Assembly: GCF_005222815.1 (NCBI RefSeq)
Contig: NZ_STGB01000004.1
Location: 930,001-994,000, forward strand
Length of the DNA stretch: 64,000 bases
Origin: Roseomonas sp. AR75
GTDB taxonomy: Bacteria > Pseudomonadota > Alphaproteobacteria > Acetobacterales > Acetobacteraceae
Reading direction: 5' to 3'
Both the position numbers and the translations under genes were made by a program. A model generated the notes under the pieces. The model was not told the origin of the DNA. It saw only the letters and a program-made list of their open reading frames with translations, and did not search any database. Positions 1 through 8,830 of this stretch are shown here, in pieces; positions within the stretch are counted from its first letter, which is position 1, and every line of letters starts with the position of its first letter.

Positions 1-2
1 TG

Positions 3-767
3 GTGCTGGCGGTGCTGTTCGTCTCGCCCTGGATGACGAGTGTCGATCCGCTGAAGCTGTCGGTCATGGATCGCCTGAAGCCGCCATCGGCGCTGCATCC
101 CTTCGGCACCGACGATTTCGGTCGCGACGTCTTCGCGCGCGTCGCGCACGGCGCGCGGCTGTCGCTGATCATCGGCTTCCTGGTAACGGCGGTGGCCACG
201 CTGCTGGGCACGGCGATCGGCCTTGCCGCGGGCTTCTTCCGCCGCGCGGATCCCTTCCTCGCACGGCTGCTGGACGCGATGATGGCCTTTCCGGACATCC
301 TGCTCGCGGTCGCGCTGATGGCGGCCTTCGGGCAGAACCTGGGCAATGTCGTCATCGCGCTCGGGCTGGTCTATGCGCCGCGTGTCGCGCGCGTGGTGCG
401 CGCCTCCACCCTCGCGCAGCGGGGCATGCTGTTCGTGGAGGCAGCGGAATCGATGGGTGCGGGGCGGCTGCGCATCCTGCTGCTGCATGTGCTACCGAAC
501 ATCCTCCCGGTGCTGTTCGTCCAGGCCACCTTCGTCTTCGCCTATGCGCTGCTGACGGAATCGGCGCTGTCCTTCCTGGGCGTCGGCGTGCCGCCGGAAG
601 TGCCGACGCTCGGCAACATGATCGCCGCCGCCCAGCTCTATTTTGACGACGCTGCCTGGCTGATCCTGTTCCCCGGCGCCGCCATCGCGCTGGCGGTGCT
701 CTGCCTGCAGATGGTGGGCGACGGCCTGCGCGACGCGCTGGACCCGATCCTGCGCGGCGCCGAATGA
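3..767 (+). CDS. ABC transporter permease, DppC/OppC type (5' end outside window)
   Basis: Inner-membrane permease of a dipeptide/oligopeptide-type ABC importer. The first codon available lies inside what should be membrane segment 1, and 254 residues are present against about 280-300 in the family, so the N-terminus lies upstream of the window. The periplasmic motif HPFGTDDFGRDVFAR, typical of DppC-like permeases, follows. Four more hydrophobic segments and the EAA loop that contacts the ATPases (EAAESMGAGRLRILLLHVLP) are visible. It overlaps the first ATPase gene by 4 bases (ATGA), which supports a transporter operon. The partner permease and binding protein are presumably upstream. The substrate cannot be read from the sequence. 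Confidence 0.93.
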   Translation: MLAVLFVSPWMTSVDPLKLSVMDRLKPPSALHPFGTDDFGRDVFARVAHGARLSLIIGFLVTAVATLLGTAIGLAAGFFRRADPFLARLLDAMMAFPDILLAVALMAAFGQNLGNVVIALGLVYAPRVARVVRASTLAQRGMLFVEAAESMGAGRLRILLLHVLPNILPVLFVQATFVFAYALLTESALSFLGVGVPPEVPTLGNMIAAAQLYFDDAAWLILFPGAAIALAVLCLQMVGDGLRDALDPILRGAE

Positions 768-1759
768 GCACACCGCTGCTCGAGGTGCGCAACCTCTCCG
801 TCGAGTTCCGCCAGCGGGGCGGTGCAGTCCGCGCGGTGCAGGATGTGGGGTTCGCGCTGCAGGCCGGGCGCACCTTCGCGCTGGTCGGCGAATCCGGCTC
901 CGGCAAGTCGGTGACAAGCCTGGCCATCATGCGCCTGCTGGCGGCGCCGGCGGGGCGCATCACCGGTGGCGCGGTGTTGCTGCACGCGGAGGGACGAACG
1001 CTCGATCTGGTGCAACTGTCGGAACGTGAGATGCGCCGCGTGCGCGGTCGGCTGGCAGCGATGGTGTTCCAGGAGCCGATGACCAGCCTCAACCCGGTGC
1101 TGCCGGTGGGCGAGCAGATCGCCGAGGTGCTGCGCCTGCATCTGGGGATGGATCACGGCGCGGCGGCGAAGCAGGCGGTGCATCTGCTTGACCGCGTCGG
1201 CATCCCCGACGCGCCGCGCCGCGCGCGCGAGTATCCGCATGAGCTGTCCGGGGGCATGCGACAGCGCGTGATGATCGCCATCGCGCTGGCCTGCAAGCCG
1301 CTGCTGATGATCGCGGACGAGCCGACCACGGCGCTGGACGTCACAATCCAGGCACAGATGCTGGCGCTGATCCGCGAGTTGCAGGACGAGACCGGCATGG
1401 CCGTGCTGTTCATCACGCACAATCTGGGCGTGGTCGCGGAGATCGCCGATGATGTCGCCGTGATGTACGGTGGACAGTTCGTCGAGACGGGCGCCACGGC
1501 CGATGTGCTGGCACGGCCGCGGCATCCCTACACGTCCGCTCTGCTCGACAGCCTGCCGCCGGAGATCGGCAGCCAGGCACCGCCGCGTCAGCCGCTGCGC
1601 GCCATTCCCGGCGGCGTCGTGAACCTGCGCGCGCCGCCGCAGGGCTGCCGCTTCGCGGAACGCTGCGCGTTGCGCATCGACGCCTGCGAGGCCGCTCCGG
1701 TGCCGCTGCGCGTCCTTGATGATGGCGCCGTGCGCTGCATCCGCGCCGGTGCCGCATGA
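764..1759 (+). CDS. ABC transporter ATP-binding protein, DppD/OppD type
   Basis: First of two cytoplasmic ATPases that power the peptide-type importer. Walker A GESGSGKS is at residues 42-49, the signature ELSGGMRQR near 160-170, Walker B LLMIADEP just after it, and an H-loop in LFITHNLG. The C-terminal oligopeptide/dipeptide extension ends with the Cys-containing element CRFAERC seen in this subfamily. At 331 residues it is full length. Both ends overlap neighbours by 4 bases (ATGA), so permease, DppD-like and DppF-like subunits are probably translationally coupled. Family assignment is secure; the ligand is not known. Confidence 0.95.
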   Translation: MSTPLLEVRNLSVEFRQRGGAVRAVQDVGFALQAGRTFALVGESGSGKSVTSLAIMRLLAAPAGRITGGAVLLHAEGRTLDLVQLSEREMRRVRGRLAAMVFQEPMTSLNPVLPVGEQIAEVLRLHLGMDHGAAAKQAVHLLDRVGIPDAPRRAREYPHELSGGMRQRVMIAIALACKPLLMIADEPTTALDVTIQAQMLALIRELQDETGMAVLFITHNLGVVAEIADDVAVMYGGQFVETGATADVLARPRHPYTSALLDSLPPEIGSQAPPRQPLRAIPGGVVNLRAPPQGCRFAERCALRIDACEAAPVPLRVLDDGAVRCIRAGAA

Positions 1760-2745
1760 CGGTGCTGCTGGATGTCGCGGCACTGACGAAGGAGTTTCCG
1801 CTGCCCGGCGGGCGCGTGTTCCGCGCCGTCGAAGACGTCGCCTTCCGCCTGGGTCACGGCGAGATCCTGGGGCTTGTCGGGGAGTCCGGCAGCGGGAAGA
1901 CCACGGTCGGTCGCTGCCTGCTGCGCCTGACGGAGCCGACGCGCGGGCAACTGGTGTTCGACGGGACGGACCTGATGACACTGCCGCGCGAGGCGCTGCG
2001 ACGTATGCGCCGGCGCATCCAGATGGTGTTCCAGGACCCCTTCGCGAGCCTCAATCCGCGCCTGACGGTCGGCCGCATCGTGGCGGAGCCGATGGAAATC
2101 CATCGGCTGCACGATGGTCGCGCTGCGCGCCAGGGCAAGGTGCGCGCGCTGCTGGAGGAGGTCGGCCTGCCGGGCGACGCCGCCACGCGATACCCGCACC
2201 AGTTCTCCGGCGGGCAGCGCCAGCGCATCGGCATCGCGCGCGCCCTGGCCGCGGAGCCGGACCTCATCGTGGCGGACGAGCCCGTGTCCGCGCTGGATGT
2301 CTCGGTGCAGGCGCAGGTGCTGAACCTGCTGGCCGACCTGCAGCGCAGGCGCGGCCTCGCGATGCTGTTCATCTCGCACGACCTGGAAGTGGTGCGGCAT
2401 TTCTGCGACCGGATCGTGGTGATGTACGCTGGCCGGGTGATGGAACAGGGCCCGGGATCGGTCGTGGTCGGCGCACCCGTGCATCCCTACACGCGCGCGC
2501 TGATCGCCGCCGTGCCGCGGCGCGACCCGTTGCAGCGCCGCCTGCACGCACCGATCGGCGGCGAGGTGCCGAACCCCATGTCGCTGCCGGAAGGCTGCGT
2601 GTTCCACACACGTTGCCCGCATGTGGTGCGCGCCTGCCTGGAAGCCCGCCCGCGCCTGGAAGCGGTCGGCGCCGATCATCTCGCCGCCTGCTCCAACCCG
2701 GCGGCACGCATTGCATTGAAGGACATGACCGATGCTGGTGATTGA
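1756..2745 (+). CDS. ABC transporter ATP-binding protein, DppF/OppF type
   Basis: Second ATPase of the same importer, 329 residues. Walker A GESGSGKT is at residues 42-49; the sequence also shows the Q-loop (MVFQDPFASLNPRLTV), signature FSGGQRQRIGIARAL, Walker B LIVADEP and the H-loop LFISHDL. The C-terminus carries the family element CVFHTRCP. The start overlaps the previous stop (ATGA). The following crotonase start lies inside this gene (14-base overlap), which ties the transporter to CoA-linked catabolism and hints that the imported compound feeds the enzymes downstream (inference). Confidence 0.95.
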   Translation: MTVLLDVAALTKEFPLPGGRVFRAVEDVAFRLGHGEILGLVGESGSGKTTVGRCLLRLTEPTRGQLVFDGTDLMTLPREALRRMRRRIQMVFQDPFASLNPRLTVGRIVAEPMEIHRLHDGRAARQGKVRALLEEVGLPGDAATRYPHQFSGGQRQRIGIARALAAEPDLIVADEPVSALDVSVQAQVLNLLADLQRRRGLAMLFISHDLEVVRHFCDRIVVMYAGRVMEQGPGSVVVGAPVHPYTRALIAAVPRRDPLQRRLHAPIGGEVPNPMSLPEGCVFHTRCPHVVRACLEARPRLEAVGADHLAACSNPAARIALKDMTDAGD

Positions 2746-3529
2746 CGACGCCGCGCGCAAGGCGGCCGAGGGCCATGTGCTGGCCACGATGGACGGCGCA
2801 ATCCTCGTGATCACGCTGAACCGGCCGGAGCGCCTGAACGCCTGGAACGCCGCGATGCGCGCCCGCCTGGTGGAACTGCTGCAGGATGCGAATGCGGACG
2901 ACGCCATCAAGGGCGTGGTGCTGACCGGCGCCGGCGACCGCGCCTTCTGCGCCGGCCAGGACCTGAACGAGGGCAAGACCTTCGACGGCGCGCGTGCCGA
3001 GGAATGGATCGAGGAATGGCGCCGCCTTTATGGCACGATGCGCCGCTTCGAGAAGCCTCTGGTGATCGCACTGAACGGTCTGGCGGCAGGCTCCGCCTTC
3101 CAGGTCGCGCTGCTGGGCGACATCCGCGTCGGCCATGCCGGATCGAAGATGGGGCAACCGGAGATCAATTCGGGCATCGTCAGCGCAACGGGCTTCTGGA
3201 TCATCCGGGAGATGCTGGGCCTGTCGCGCGCGATCGAGATGATCCTGACGGGCCGCATGGCGGAGGCAGAGGAATGCCACCGCGTCGGCCTGATGCACCA
3301 CCTGGTGCCGGCGGATCAGGTGCGCGCCAAGGCGCTGGAGATTGCGCGCGAGCTCGCCGCGAAGCCGCCGCTGGCCTTCAAGCTGAACAAGCAGCGCTTC
3401 TGCGCTGCCACGCAGGCCGGCTTCGACGAGACTTTCGAGGCCGCGCGCATCATCCACCGTCACGCCTTCGACGCCGGCGAGCCGCAGCGCGTCATGGAAG
3501 CCTTCCTCGGCAAGAACAAGGGCGCCTGA
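2732..3529 (+). CDS. enoyl-CoA hydratase/isomerase family protein
   Basis: Crotonase-fold enzyme of 265 residues acting on an acyl-CoA thioester in the cytoplasm. The oxyanion-hole regions are recognisable: AFCAGQDL in the first half and the LNGLAAGSAFQVALLGD stretch in the second. The acidic catalytic region GQPEINSGIV lies near residue 145. These fit hydratases and isomerases but do not fix the reaction. It overlaps the upstream ATPase by 14 bases and is followed 2 bases after its stop by a second crotonase, so both are in the transporter transcription unit. The start is chosen because the coding run begins here and overlaps the upstream gene. Confidence 0.88.
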   Translation: MLVIDDAARKAAEGHVLATMDGAILVITLNRPERLNAWNAAMRARLVELLQDANADDAIKGVVLTGAGDRAFCAGQDLNEGKTFDGARAEEWIEEWRRLYGTMRRFEKPLVIALNGLAAGSAFQVALLGDIRVGHAGSKMGQPEINSGIVSATGFWIIREMLGLSRAIEMILTGRMAEAEECHRVGLMHHLVPADQVRAKALEIARELAAKPPLAFKLNKQRFCAATQAGFDETFEAARIIHRHAFDAGEPQRVMEAFLGKNKGA

Positions 3530-3531
3530 TC

Positions 3532-4401
3532 ATGGCCATCCAGGACGGACCGATGAAGACGGAAGGGCTGCTGCCCGCCATCGACGAGCGCTTCGGCTAC
3601 GAGGAGGCAGACGCGATCGCGACCATCACCATCCGTCGCCCGCAGAAGCTGAACGCGCTGCTGCCGGACATGATCATCGCCTTCGCCGACCTGCTGGAAC
3701 GCGCGCGCCGCAACCGCGCCATCCGCTGCGTGGTGATCGCGGGTGAAGGGCGCGCCTTCTGCGCCGGCGACGACCTGGCGCCGGAGGACCGCTTCGCCTA
3801 TGGCCCGCCCGACCTGCATACGCGGCTGGTGATGGGCTATCCGCGGCTGCTCACGCAGATCATGGCGCTGCGCAAGCCGGTGATCGCGATGGTGCAGGGC
3901 TACGCCGTCGGCGCCGGCTTCGACCTGGCGCTGGCCTGCGACTTCCGTATCGTCGCGAGGGGAACGAAGCTTGGCGCGGTCTATGTGCAGCGCGGGCTTG
4001 GCGGCGGCGGGTCCTATCTGCTGCCGCGCTATGTCGGCTTCGGCAAGGCGACAGAGATGCTGCTGCTCGGCGACATGCTGAGCGCCGAGGAGTGCCTGGC
4101 GCTGCACCTCGTCACCAAGGTGGTGGAGCCGGAGTCGTTGCGCGGCACCACATATGCGCTGGCGGAGCGCTTGGCGAGGGGGCCGACACAGGCCTATGGC
4201 GCGGTGAAGCACGCGCGCAACCAGGGGCTCGGCTGCGATCCGGTAAAGGGCATCGAATTCCAGATCGGCTGCAACGTGGAGCTGATGTTCCACCGTGACG
4301 CCCGCATCGGCCCGCGCGCCTTCGCGCAGAAGCAGCAGCCCGACTTCACCGGCGAGTGGATCGACCTGCAATACGACGAATTCGATCCCGACTACCGATG
4401 A
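3532..4401 (+). CDS. enoyl-CoA hydratase/isomerase family protein
   Basis: Second crotonase of the operon, 289 residues. The frame is open far upstream, but the likely start is the ATG two bases after the preceding stop; the earlier codons run through the neighbour in another frame. It carries AFCAGDDLAPED (first oxyanion-hole strand) and VQGYAVGAGFDLALACDFR (second). The usual Glu of the second catalytic loop is less obvious here (VYVQRGLGGGG), so it may be an isomerase, a C-C hydrolase-like member or a decarboxylase rather than a hydratase. Its stop overlaps the start of the ligase beta subunit (ATGA). Confidence 0.87.
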   Translation: MAIQDGPMKTEGLLPAIDERFGYEEADAIATITIRRPQKLNALLPDMIIAFADLLERARRNRAIRCVVIAGEGRAFCAGDDLAPEDRFAYGPPDLHTRLVMGYPRLLTQIMALRKPVIAMVQGYAVGAGFDLALACDFRIVARGTKLGAVYVQRGLGGGGSYLLPRYVGFGKATEMLLLGDMLSAEECLALHLVTKVVEPESLRGTTYALAERLARGPTQAYGAVKHARNQGLGCDPVKGIEFQIGCNVELMFHRDARIGPRAFAQKQQPDFTGEWIDLQYDEFDPDYR

Positions 4402-5501
4402 TCCGGCTTCTGGAGCACGAGGGCAAGGCGCTGCTGGCGCGCCACGGCATCGCCATCCCGCCTGGCGCGCTGTTCCCCGCGCTGCCGGCGGCAGGCCCCT
4501 TCATGGTGAAGGCGCAGGTGTTCCAGGGCGGTCGCGGCAAGGCGGGCGGCATCCGCCCGGCCGAGGACGCGGCCGGGGCACGGCAGGCAGCGGCCGCGAT
4601 CGGCGCGCTCGCCATCGGCGGCGAGCGCGTTCGCGCCGTCTATGTCGAGCAGAGGCTGGCGGTCGCGCGAGAGCTGTACCTCGCGCTGCAGCTCGACCGC
4701 GATCTCGGCCAGGTGGTGATCCTCGCCTGCGAGGAGGGCGGCGTGGAGATCGAGGCGATCCCGCACGAGCGCATCCGCCGCTTCCCGGTCGATCCGCTGA
4801 TCGGCCTTCAGGGCCACACGATCGCGGCCGTCGCGCGCGTGCTGGGCGGTGGCGGCACCGCCGATGCCGCCATCGCCGACATCCTGCGTCGCGCCTACAA
4901 CGCCCTGATCGCCGAGGATGCGGAGCTCATCGAGATCAACCCGCTGGTCATCACGGCGGATGGCGTCGTGATCGCGGCGGATGCCAAGGTGCTGCTGGAC
5001 GAGGACGCCGCGTTCCGCCACCCCGGCCGCAAGTCGATCCCAGACGGCACGGCCTTCGAGGAAGCAGCGCGCGCCCTTGGCGTCATCGGCATCGAGTTCC
5101 AGGGTGACATCGCCGCGATGATGAACGGCGCCGGCATGACGATGGCGACGCTGGACCAGGTGATCGCGCGCGGCGGCAGCATCCGCGCGCTGGTCGAACT
5201 GCATGGCGCCATGGCGCGCGGGCCCGCGCATCTGGCCGAAATCGTCGGCCTTATGCTGACGCTGCGGCCGAGGGTCTTGCTGTTCAACGCCTATTTCCAG
5301 TTCCGCAACCTGGAGACGGTGGCGGAGGGCATCGCCATCGCGCTGCGTGCGGTGCGGGATGCGCCGCCCGCGGTGGTGCGCCTGCGCGGCGTCAATGCCG
5401 AAGGTGCACGGCGTATCCTGCATCCTTTGGGCCTGTTCGTGACCGAGGATTTCGACATGGCCTGCCTCCGGGCCATTGCACTCGCCAGGGGTGACGCCTG
5501 A
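4398..5501 (+). CDS. acyl-CoA synthetase (ADP-forming), succinyl-CoA ligase beta-subunit family
   Basis: ATP-grasp subunit resembling SucC/MtkA, which supplies ATP and metal binding to a two-subunit CoA ligase. The N-terminus has the conserved VKAQVFQGGRGKAGG, the metal-binding EINPLV motif is central, and NGAGMTMATLD marks the C-terminal flavodoxin-like domain that meets the alpha subunit. At 367 residues it is slightly short (usual about 390). Start at 4398 overlaps the previous stop. It pairs with the alpha subunit that starts at its own stop. Its place beside crotonases and an importer, rather than TCA-cycle genes, suggests a dedicated organic-acid CoA ligase such as malate-CoA ligase type; the substrate is not proven. 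Confidence 0.85.
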   Translation: MIRLLEHEGKALLARHGIAIPPGALFPALPAAGPFMVKAQVFQGGRGKAGGIRPAEDAAGARQAAAAIGALAIGGERVRAVYVEQRLAVARELYLALQLDRDLGQVVILACEEGGVEIEAIPHERIRRFPVDPLIGLQGHTIAAVARVLGGGGTADAAIADILRRAYNALIAEDAELIEINPLVITADGVVIAADAKVLLDEDAAFRHPGRKSIPDGTAFEEAARALGVIGIEFQGDIAAMMNGAGMTMATLDQVIARGGSIRALVELHGAMARGPAHLAEIVGLMLTLRPRVLLFNAYFQFRNLETVAEGIAIALRAVRDAPPAVVRLRGVNAEGARRILHPLGLFVTEDFDMACLRAIALARGDA

Positions 5502-6364
5502 TGGCGATCCTCGTCGGGCATGAATCGCGCATCCTGATTCAGGGCATCACCGGCGGCACCGGCCGCAGCTATGCCGAGCGCATGGTCCGCCACGGCACGC
5601 CGCTGGTCGGGGGCGTGGCGCCCGGACGCGGCGGGCAGACCGTGGCAGGCGTGCCGGTGTTCGACACGGTGGCGGAGGCGGTGGAGGCGACCGGCGCCGA
5701 TTGCGCGCTCAGCGCGGTGCGCGCGGAACTCGCGCTGGACGCGATGTTCGAGGCGTTCGCGGCGCGCATCCGGCTGGCAGTGCTCTACACCGAGGGCGTG
5801 CCGGTGCATGACGCGGTCCGCATGCGGGCGTTTGCGCGCGCGAAGGGCGGGCTGCTGTTCGGGCCGAACTCGGCCGGCGTCATCAGCCCCGGCCGAGCAA
5901 ACCTGGCCGATATCGCCGACACCGCCGTGCAGCCCGGCCGGATCGGCATCGTCTCCAAGAGTGGCACCCTGACCTATGAGGCAATCGATAGCCTCGCCGC
6001 GCAGGGGCTCGGCGTCAGCACCGTCGCGTGCCTCGGCGGCGATCCCGTGGTCGGCGTCGGCTATGCCGAGGTGCTGGCGTTGTTCGAGGCCGATGCGGGG
6101 ACGGACGCGGTGGTGCTGATCGGCGAGCCCGGCGGCCGCATGGAGTATGCGGGCCTGGAGCAGGCACGGCGCATGGGGAAGCCGGTGGTCGCCTACATCA
6201 CCGGCCAGCACGCGCCGGCGGAGAAGCGCATGGGCCACGCCGGTGCCATCGCGGGTGGCGCGGATGTCTCGGCGCCCGCCAAGCTCGCCGCCTTCCGCGC
6301 GGCCGGCTTTGTCGGGTGCGATCTGGTGACGGATCTCGGGGAAGCCGTGGCGCGGCTAGTCTAG
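5501..6364 (+). CDS. acyl-CoA synthetase (ADP-forming), succinyl-CoA ligase alpha-subunit family
   Basis: SucD/MtkB-like subunit of 287 residues, forming the CoA-binding and phosphohistidine half of the ligase. It shows QGITGGTG in the CoA-binding Rossmann domain, GPNSAGVISPG, GIVSKSGTLTYEA and the phosphohistidine motif MGHAGAI with His246. The IGE(P)GG motif that helps position the phosphohistidine is present as IGEPGG. The start shares a base with the beta-subunit stop, so 1:1 coupled synthesis is likely. The 3' end overlaps the convergent acyl-CoA ligase gene by 9 bases. Housekeeping SucD is possible, but the neighbourhood argues for a catabolic paralogue (inference). Confidence 0.86.
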   Translation: MAILVGHESRILIQGITGGTGRSYAERMVRHGTPLVGGVAPGRGGQTVAGVPVFDTVAEAVEATGADCALSAVRAELALDAMFEAFAARIRLAVLYTEGVPVHDAVRMRAFARAKGGLLFGPNSAGVISPGRANLADIADTAVQPGRIGIVSKSGTLTYEAIDSLAAQGLGVSTVACLGGDPVVGVGYAEVLALFEADAGTDAVVLIGEPGGRMEYAGLEQARRMGKPVVAYITGQHAPAEKRMGHAGAIAGGADVSAPAKLAAFRAAGFVGCDLVTDLGEAVARLV

Positions 6365-7981
6365 CCACCGCCCCGCCACCCGGTCCCAACACCCCGCGCG
6401 CGGGTCGCTGGATTCGGCGATCAGCGCCGGCTTCTGCGGCTTGCCGCTGGTCGAGCGCGGCAGGGGCGTGTCGCGATAGCGCAGGAAGCGCGGCACCTTG
6501 AAGGCGGCCAGCCGCTCCGCGCAATGCGCCAGGATGCGCTCCGGCGGCAGCATCGCCGGCGTCGTGCCCGCATCCAGCACAACGAAGGCCTTCACCTCCT
6601 CGCCGCGGGTCTCGTCCGGCACCGGCACCACCGCGGCCTCCGCGATGCCGGGCAGCGACAGCAACGCGTTCTCCACCTCCGTCGCCGAGATGTTCTCGTT
6701 CGACCGCCGTACCATCTCCTTGATGCGGCCGACGATGGTGACGAAGCCGCGTGCATCCATCGTCGCCAGGTCGCCGCTGCGGAACCACTCGCCATGGAAG
6801 GCGTCGCGCGTCGACTCGGGCTTGTTGTGGTAGCCCAGCAGCATCCCCGGCCCGCGGAACAGCAGTTCGCCCGGGGTATCGGGCGGCAGGGTGTTGCCGT
6901 GAAGGTCGGCGATGCGCGCTTCCCGGAAGGGCGCCGCCATGCCGCAGGAGCCGCTGCCCACCATCTCCGCCGCGCCGATCGGCGTGAACAGGCCGAGGCC
7001 GATCTCCGTCATGCCGAAGCTGCTGCGCGCGGGGAAGCCGAAGCGCTGCTCCAGTTCCGCATGCAGTTCCTTGCGGTGGATCGAGAGGTTGGCGCGGATC
7101 ACGCCGTTCTCGCGCTCGCGCGGATCGGCCGGCGTGCGCGCGACGATGTCCATCGGGAAGAAGCAGAACTCGATGCGATGGTCGCGCAGCCAGTCGACGA
7201 AATGCGTCAGGCTGAGATGCGGCGCGACGAACAGCGTGCCGCGACGGTGGAAGGCCATCAGCATCAGCCATTGCGGCGTCATGTAGAAGAAGGGATTGGG
7301 CGACAGGATGCGTTTCAGCACCAGCCCGTCGCAATGCGCATAGGCCTGCGCGCAGGTCAGCCAGTAGCGCTGGGTCAGCAGGCAGCCCTTCGGCAGCCCC
7401 GTGGTGCCGGAGGTGTACTGGATGTTCATCAGGTCATCGAGCACCGGCTCCCGCGCGGGCTTCGCCGGCGACGGCGCGGCGTCCAGCAGGGACTGCCACG
7501 CCACCTCGCCCGCGCGCGGCGTGCCGGCGACGACCACCCGGTCCAGCACAGGGCGGGGCGAGACGCCGTCCAGCACGGGTAGGTAGTCCTCATGCAGCAC
7601 GAGGTGGCGTGCGCCGCTGTCCTCCAGCAGGTAGCGCAGCTCATGTGCGGTGTAGCGGACATTCACCGGCGCCATCACGGCGCCCAGCCGGGCCAGGGCC
7701 AGCCATGTGACCGGCATCTCCCGCACATTGGGCAGCATCACCGCGACGACGCTGCCATGCCCGACGCCGAGCGCCCGCAGCGCGGCGGCCATCCGATCCA
7801 TCTGATCGCGCAGAACAGCGTAGGTCAGCGTGGTGCCATCGGCGATGAAGTGCAGCGCGGTTGCCTCCGGCGTATCGTCCGCCGCCTCGTCCAGCAGCGC
7901 GCCGATGTTGCGCGGCAGGGGCATCGCCTCCACCCGGCGGATCTGCGCAAGGGCGGCGGGGCGCCAGTCCGGTTCGCTCAT
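6356..7981 (-). CDS. AMP-dependent synthetase/ligase (acyl-CoA ligase)
   Basis: Adenylate-forming ligase of 541 residues that activates a carboxylic acid to an acyl-CoA. The P-loop motif YTSGTTGLPKG, the FGMTE adenine-binding motif, the RSGDL motif and the C-terminal hinge region with Lys-containing SGKPQKPAL are all visible. The frame stays open upstream, but the ATG at 7981 is preceded by a GGAG Shine-Dalgarno seven bases away and gives the normal N-terminus, so it is preferred. It resembles crotonobetaine/carnitine- and medium-chain-type ligases. It converges on the ligase alpha subunit with a 9-base overlap of the 3' ends. Confidence 0.9.
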   Translation of the reverse strand: MSEPDWRPAALAQIRRVEAMPLPRNIGALLDEAADDTPEATALHFIADGTTLTYAVLRDQMDRMAAALRALGVGHGSVVAVMLPNVREMPVTWLALARLGAVMAPVNVRYTAHELRYLLEDSGARHLVLHEDYLPVLDGVSPRPVLDRVVVAGTPRAGEVAWQSLLDAAPSPAKPAREPVLDDLMNIQYTSGTTGLPKGCLLTQRYWLTCAQAYAHCDGLVLKRILSPNPFFYMTPQWLMLMAFHRRGTLFVAPHLSLTHFVDWLRDHRIEFCFFPMDIVARTPADPRERENGVIRANLSIHRKELHAELEQRFGFPARSSFGMTEIGLGLFTPIGAAEMVGSGSCGMAAPFREARIADLHGNTLPPDTPGELLFRGPGMLLGYHNKPESTRDAFHGEWFRSGDLATMDARGFVTIVGRIKEMVRRSNENISATEVENALLSLPGIAEAAVVPVPDETRGEEVKAFVVLDAGTTPAMLPPERILAHCAERLAAFKVPRFLRYRDTPLPRSTSGKPQKPALIAESSDPRAGCWDRVAGRWLD

Positions 7982-8087
7982 GCCGCAACTCCAGGCGAGG
8001 CGCGGCTTGCGCGCAAGAGGGGCGGAACGCATGGCCCCTCGCGCTGCCTTCCGCTTGACTGGCGCGACACGGGTGGAGAAGGGATGA

Positions 8088-8453
8088 TGGCCGGCACGCG
8101 CGAAGCTCCCGCTGCCGATGGCGGAAGGCTGGCGCCGGATCGCAGCCGTGCTCGAAGCGGCGGGTCGCCGGCGCACGGCCTTCTGCGCCTGTGAACTGCG
8201 CTCTCCCGCGCTCTTCACCGAGGACGGTTTCCGCAGCTTCAACGGCGCCTATGCGGCGGTACTGAAGGAGTGGGGCATCCTGCTGCTGCAGGCCTATACC
8301 GTGCACGAGATCCATCGCGGCCTGGCCGAGGAGATCGTCGCACGCGGCGCGGCGCGACACGGCCTGACCTGGCATGATTGTCGCCCGCCGGTGCAGGGAC
8401 TGGACTACGAGATGGACTGCCGCGGCATGCCGGTCGAGCGCGTGCTGGCCTAA
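8088..8453 (+). pseudogene. remnant of a RidA/CnbZ-like deaminase gene
   Basis: The open frame runs from just after a stop at 8085-8087; an ATG at 8118 would give 111 residues. The first half contains CACELRSPALFTEDGFRSFN, which from memory matches the aminomuconate deaminase (CnbZ) relatives of the RidA family. The last 50 residues (RGAARHGLTWHDCRPPVQG) recall the C-terminus of the same family. The central part of about 60 residues and the N-terminal 30 or so appear to be missing, as if an in-frame deletion joined the two pieces. No good Shine-Dalgarno precedes the ATG. Family recall is uncertain; a small intact protein cannot be excluded. Confidence 0.4.
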
Positions 8454-8707
8454 CCGCCGGCCTGCACAGCGCGCAATGCGCGCCGCAGCTTGGCGATGCC
8501 GCTGCGCACATGACCGGTGTCGCAGAGGCGCCGCCCGTCCTCCGCCATGATCGCCGTTTCCTCGGCGCGTGGGCCCGGCTGCGCGGCGAAGCGCGTCGCG
8601 AGCTCGGCACAATACGCCGAACTGTCGGTGGTGACGCGCACCGGCACTTCATCGGCCCAGCCCGCAGAGGTGGCGAAGATGACAAGCAAAGGCCCGGCCC
8701 ACAGCAT
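8450..8707 (-). CDS. small exported protein of unknown function
   Basis: An 85-residue protein with a clear signal peptide (hydrophobic LLVIFATSAGWA, likely cleaved after GWADE or close by). The mature part is about 65 residues with two Cys (SSAYCAELATRF and GRRLCDTGHVRSGI), which could form a disulphide, and a basic helical end (KLRRALRAVQ). I do not recognise a characterised family. It lies downstream of the sensor kinase on the same strand with 123 bases between, so co-transcription is possible. Its 3' end overlaps the remnant gene on the other strand. Confidence 0.6.
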   Translation of the reverse strand: MLWAGPLLVIFATSAGWADEVPVRVTTDSSAYCAELATRFAAQPGPRAEETAIMAEDGRRLCDTGHVRSGIAKLRRALRAVQAGG

Positions 8708-8830
8708 GGGGCCGAGTGTGGCGCGACGATCCGATCGTGTCCGTGGCGAGATGGTGAAAGCGGGGTCATCCGCGTCCGGGGGCGCGGCCGGCCGGCGCGG
8801 GCCGCAGGTCGTCCCTCCGTCTGCCGGGCA

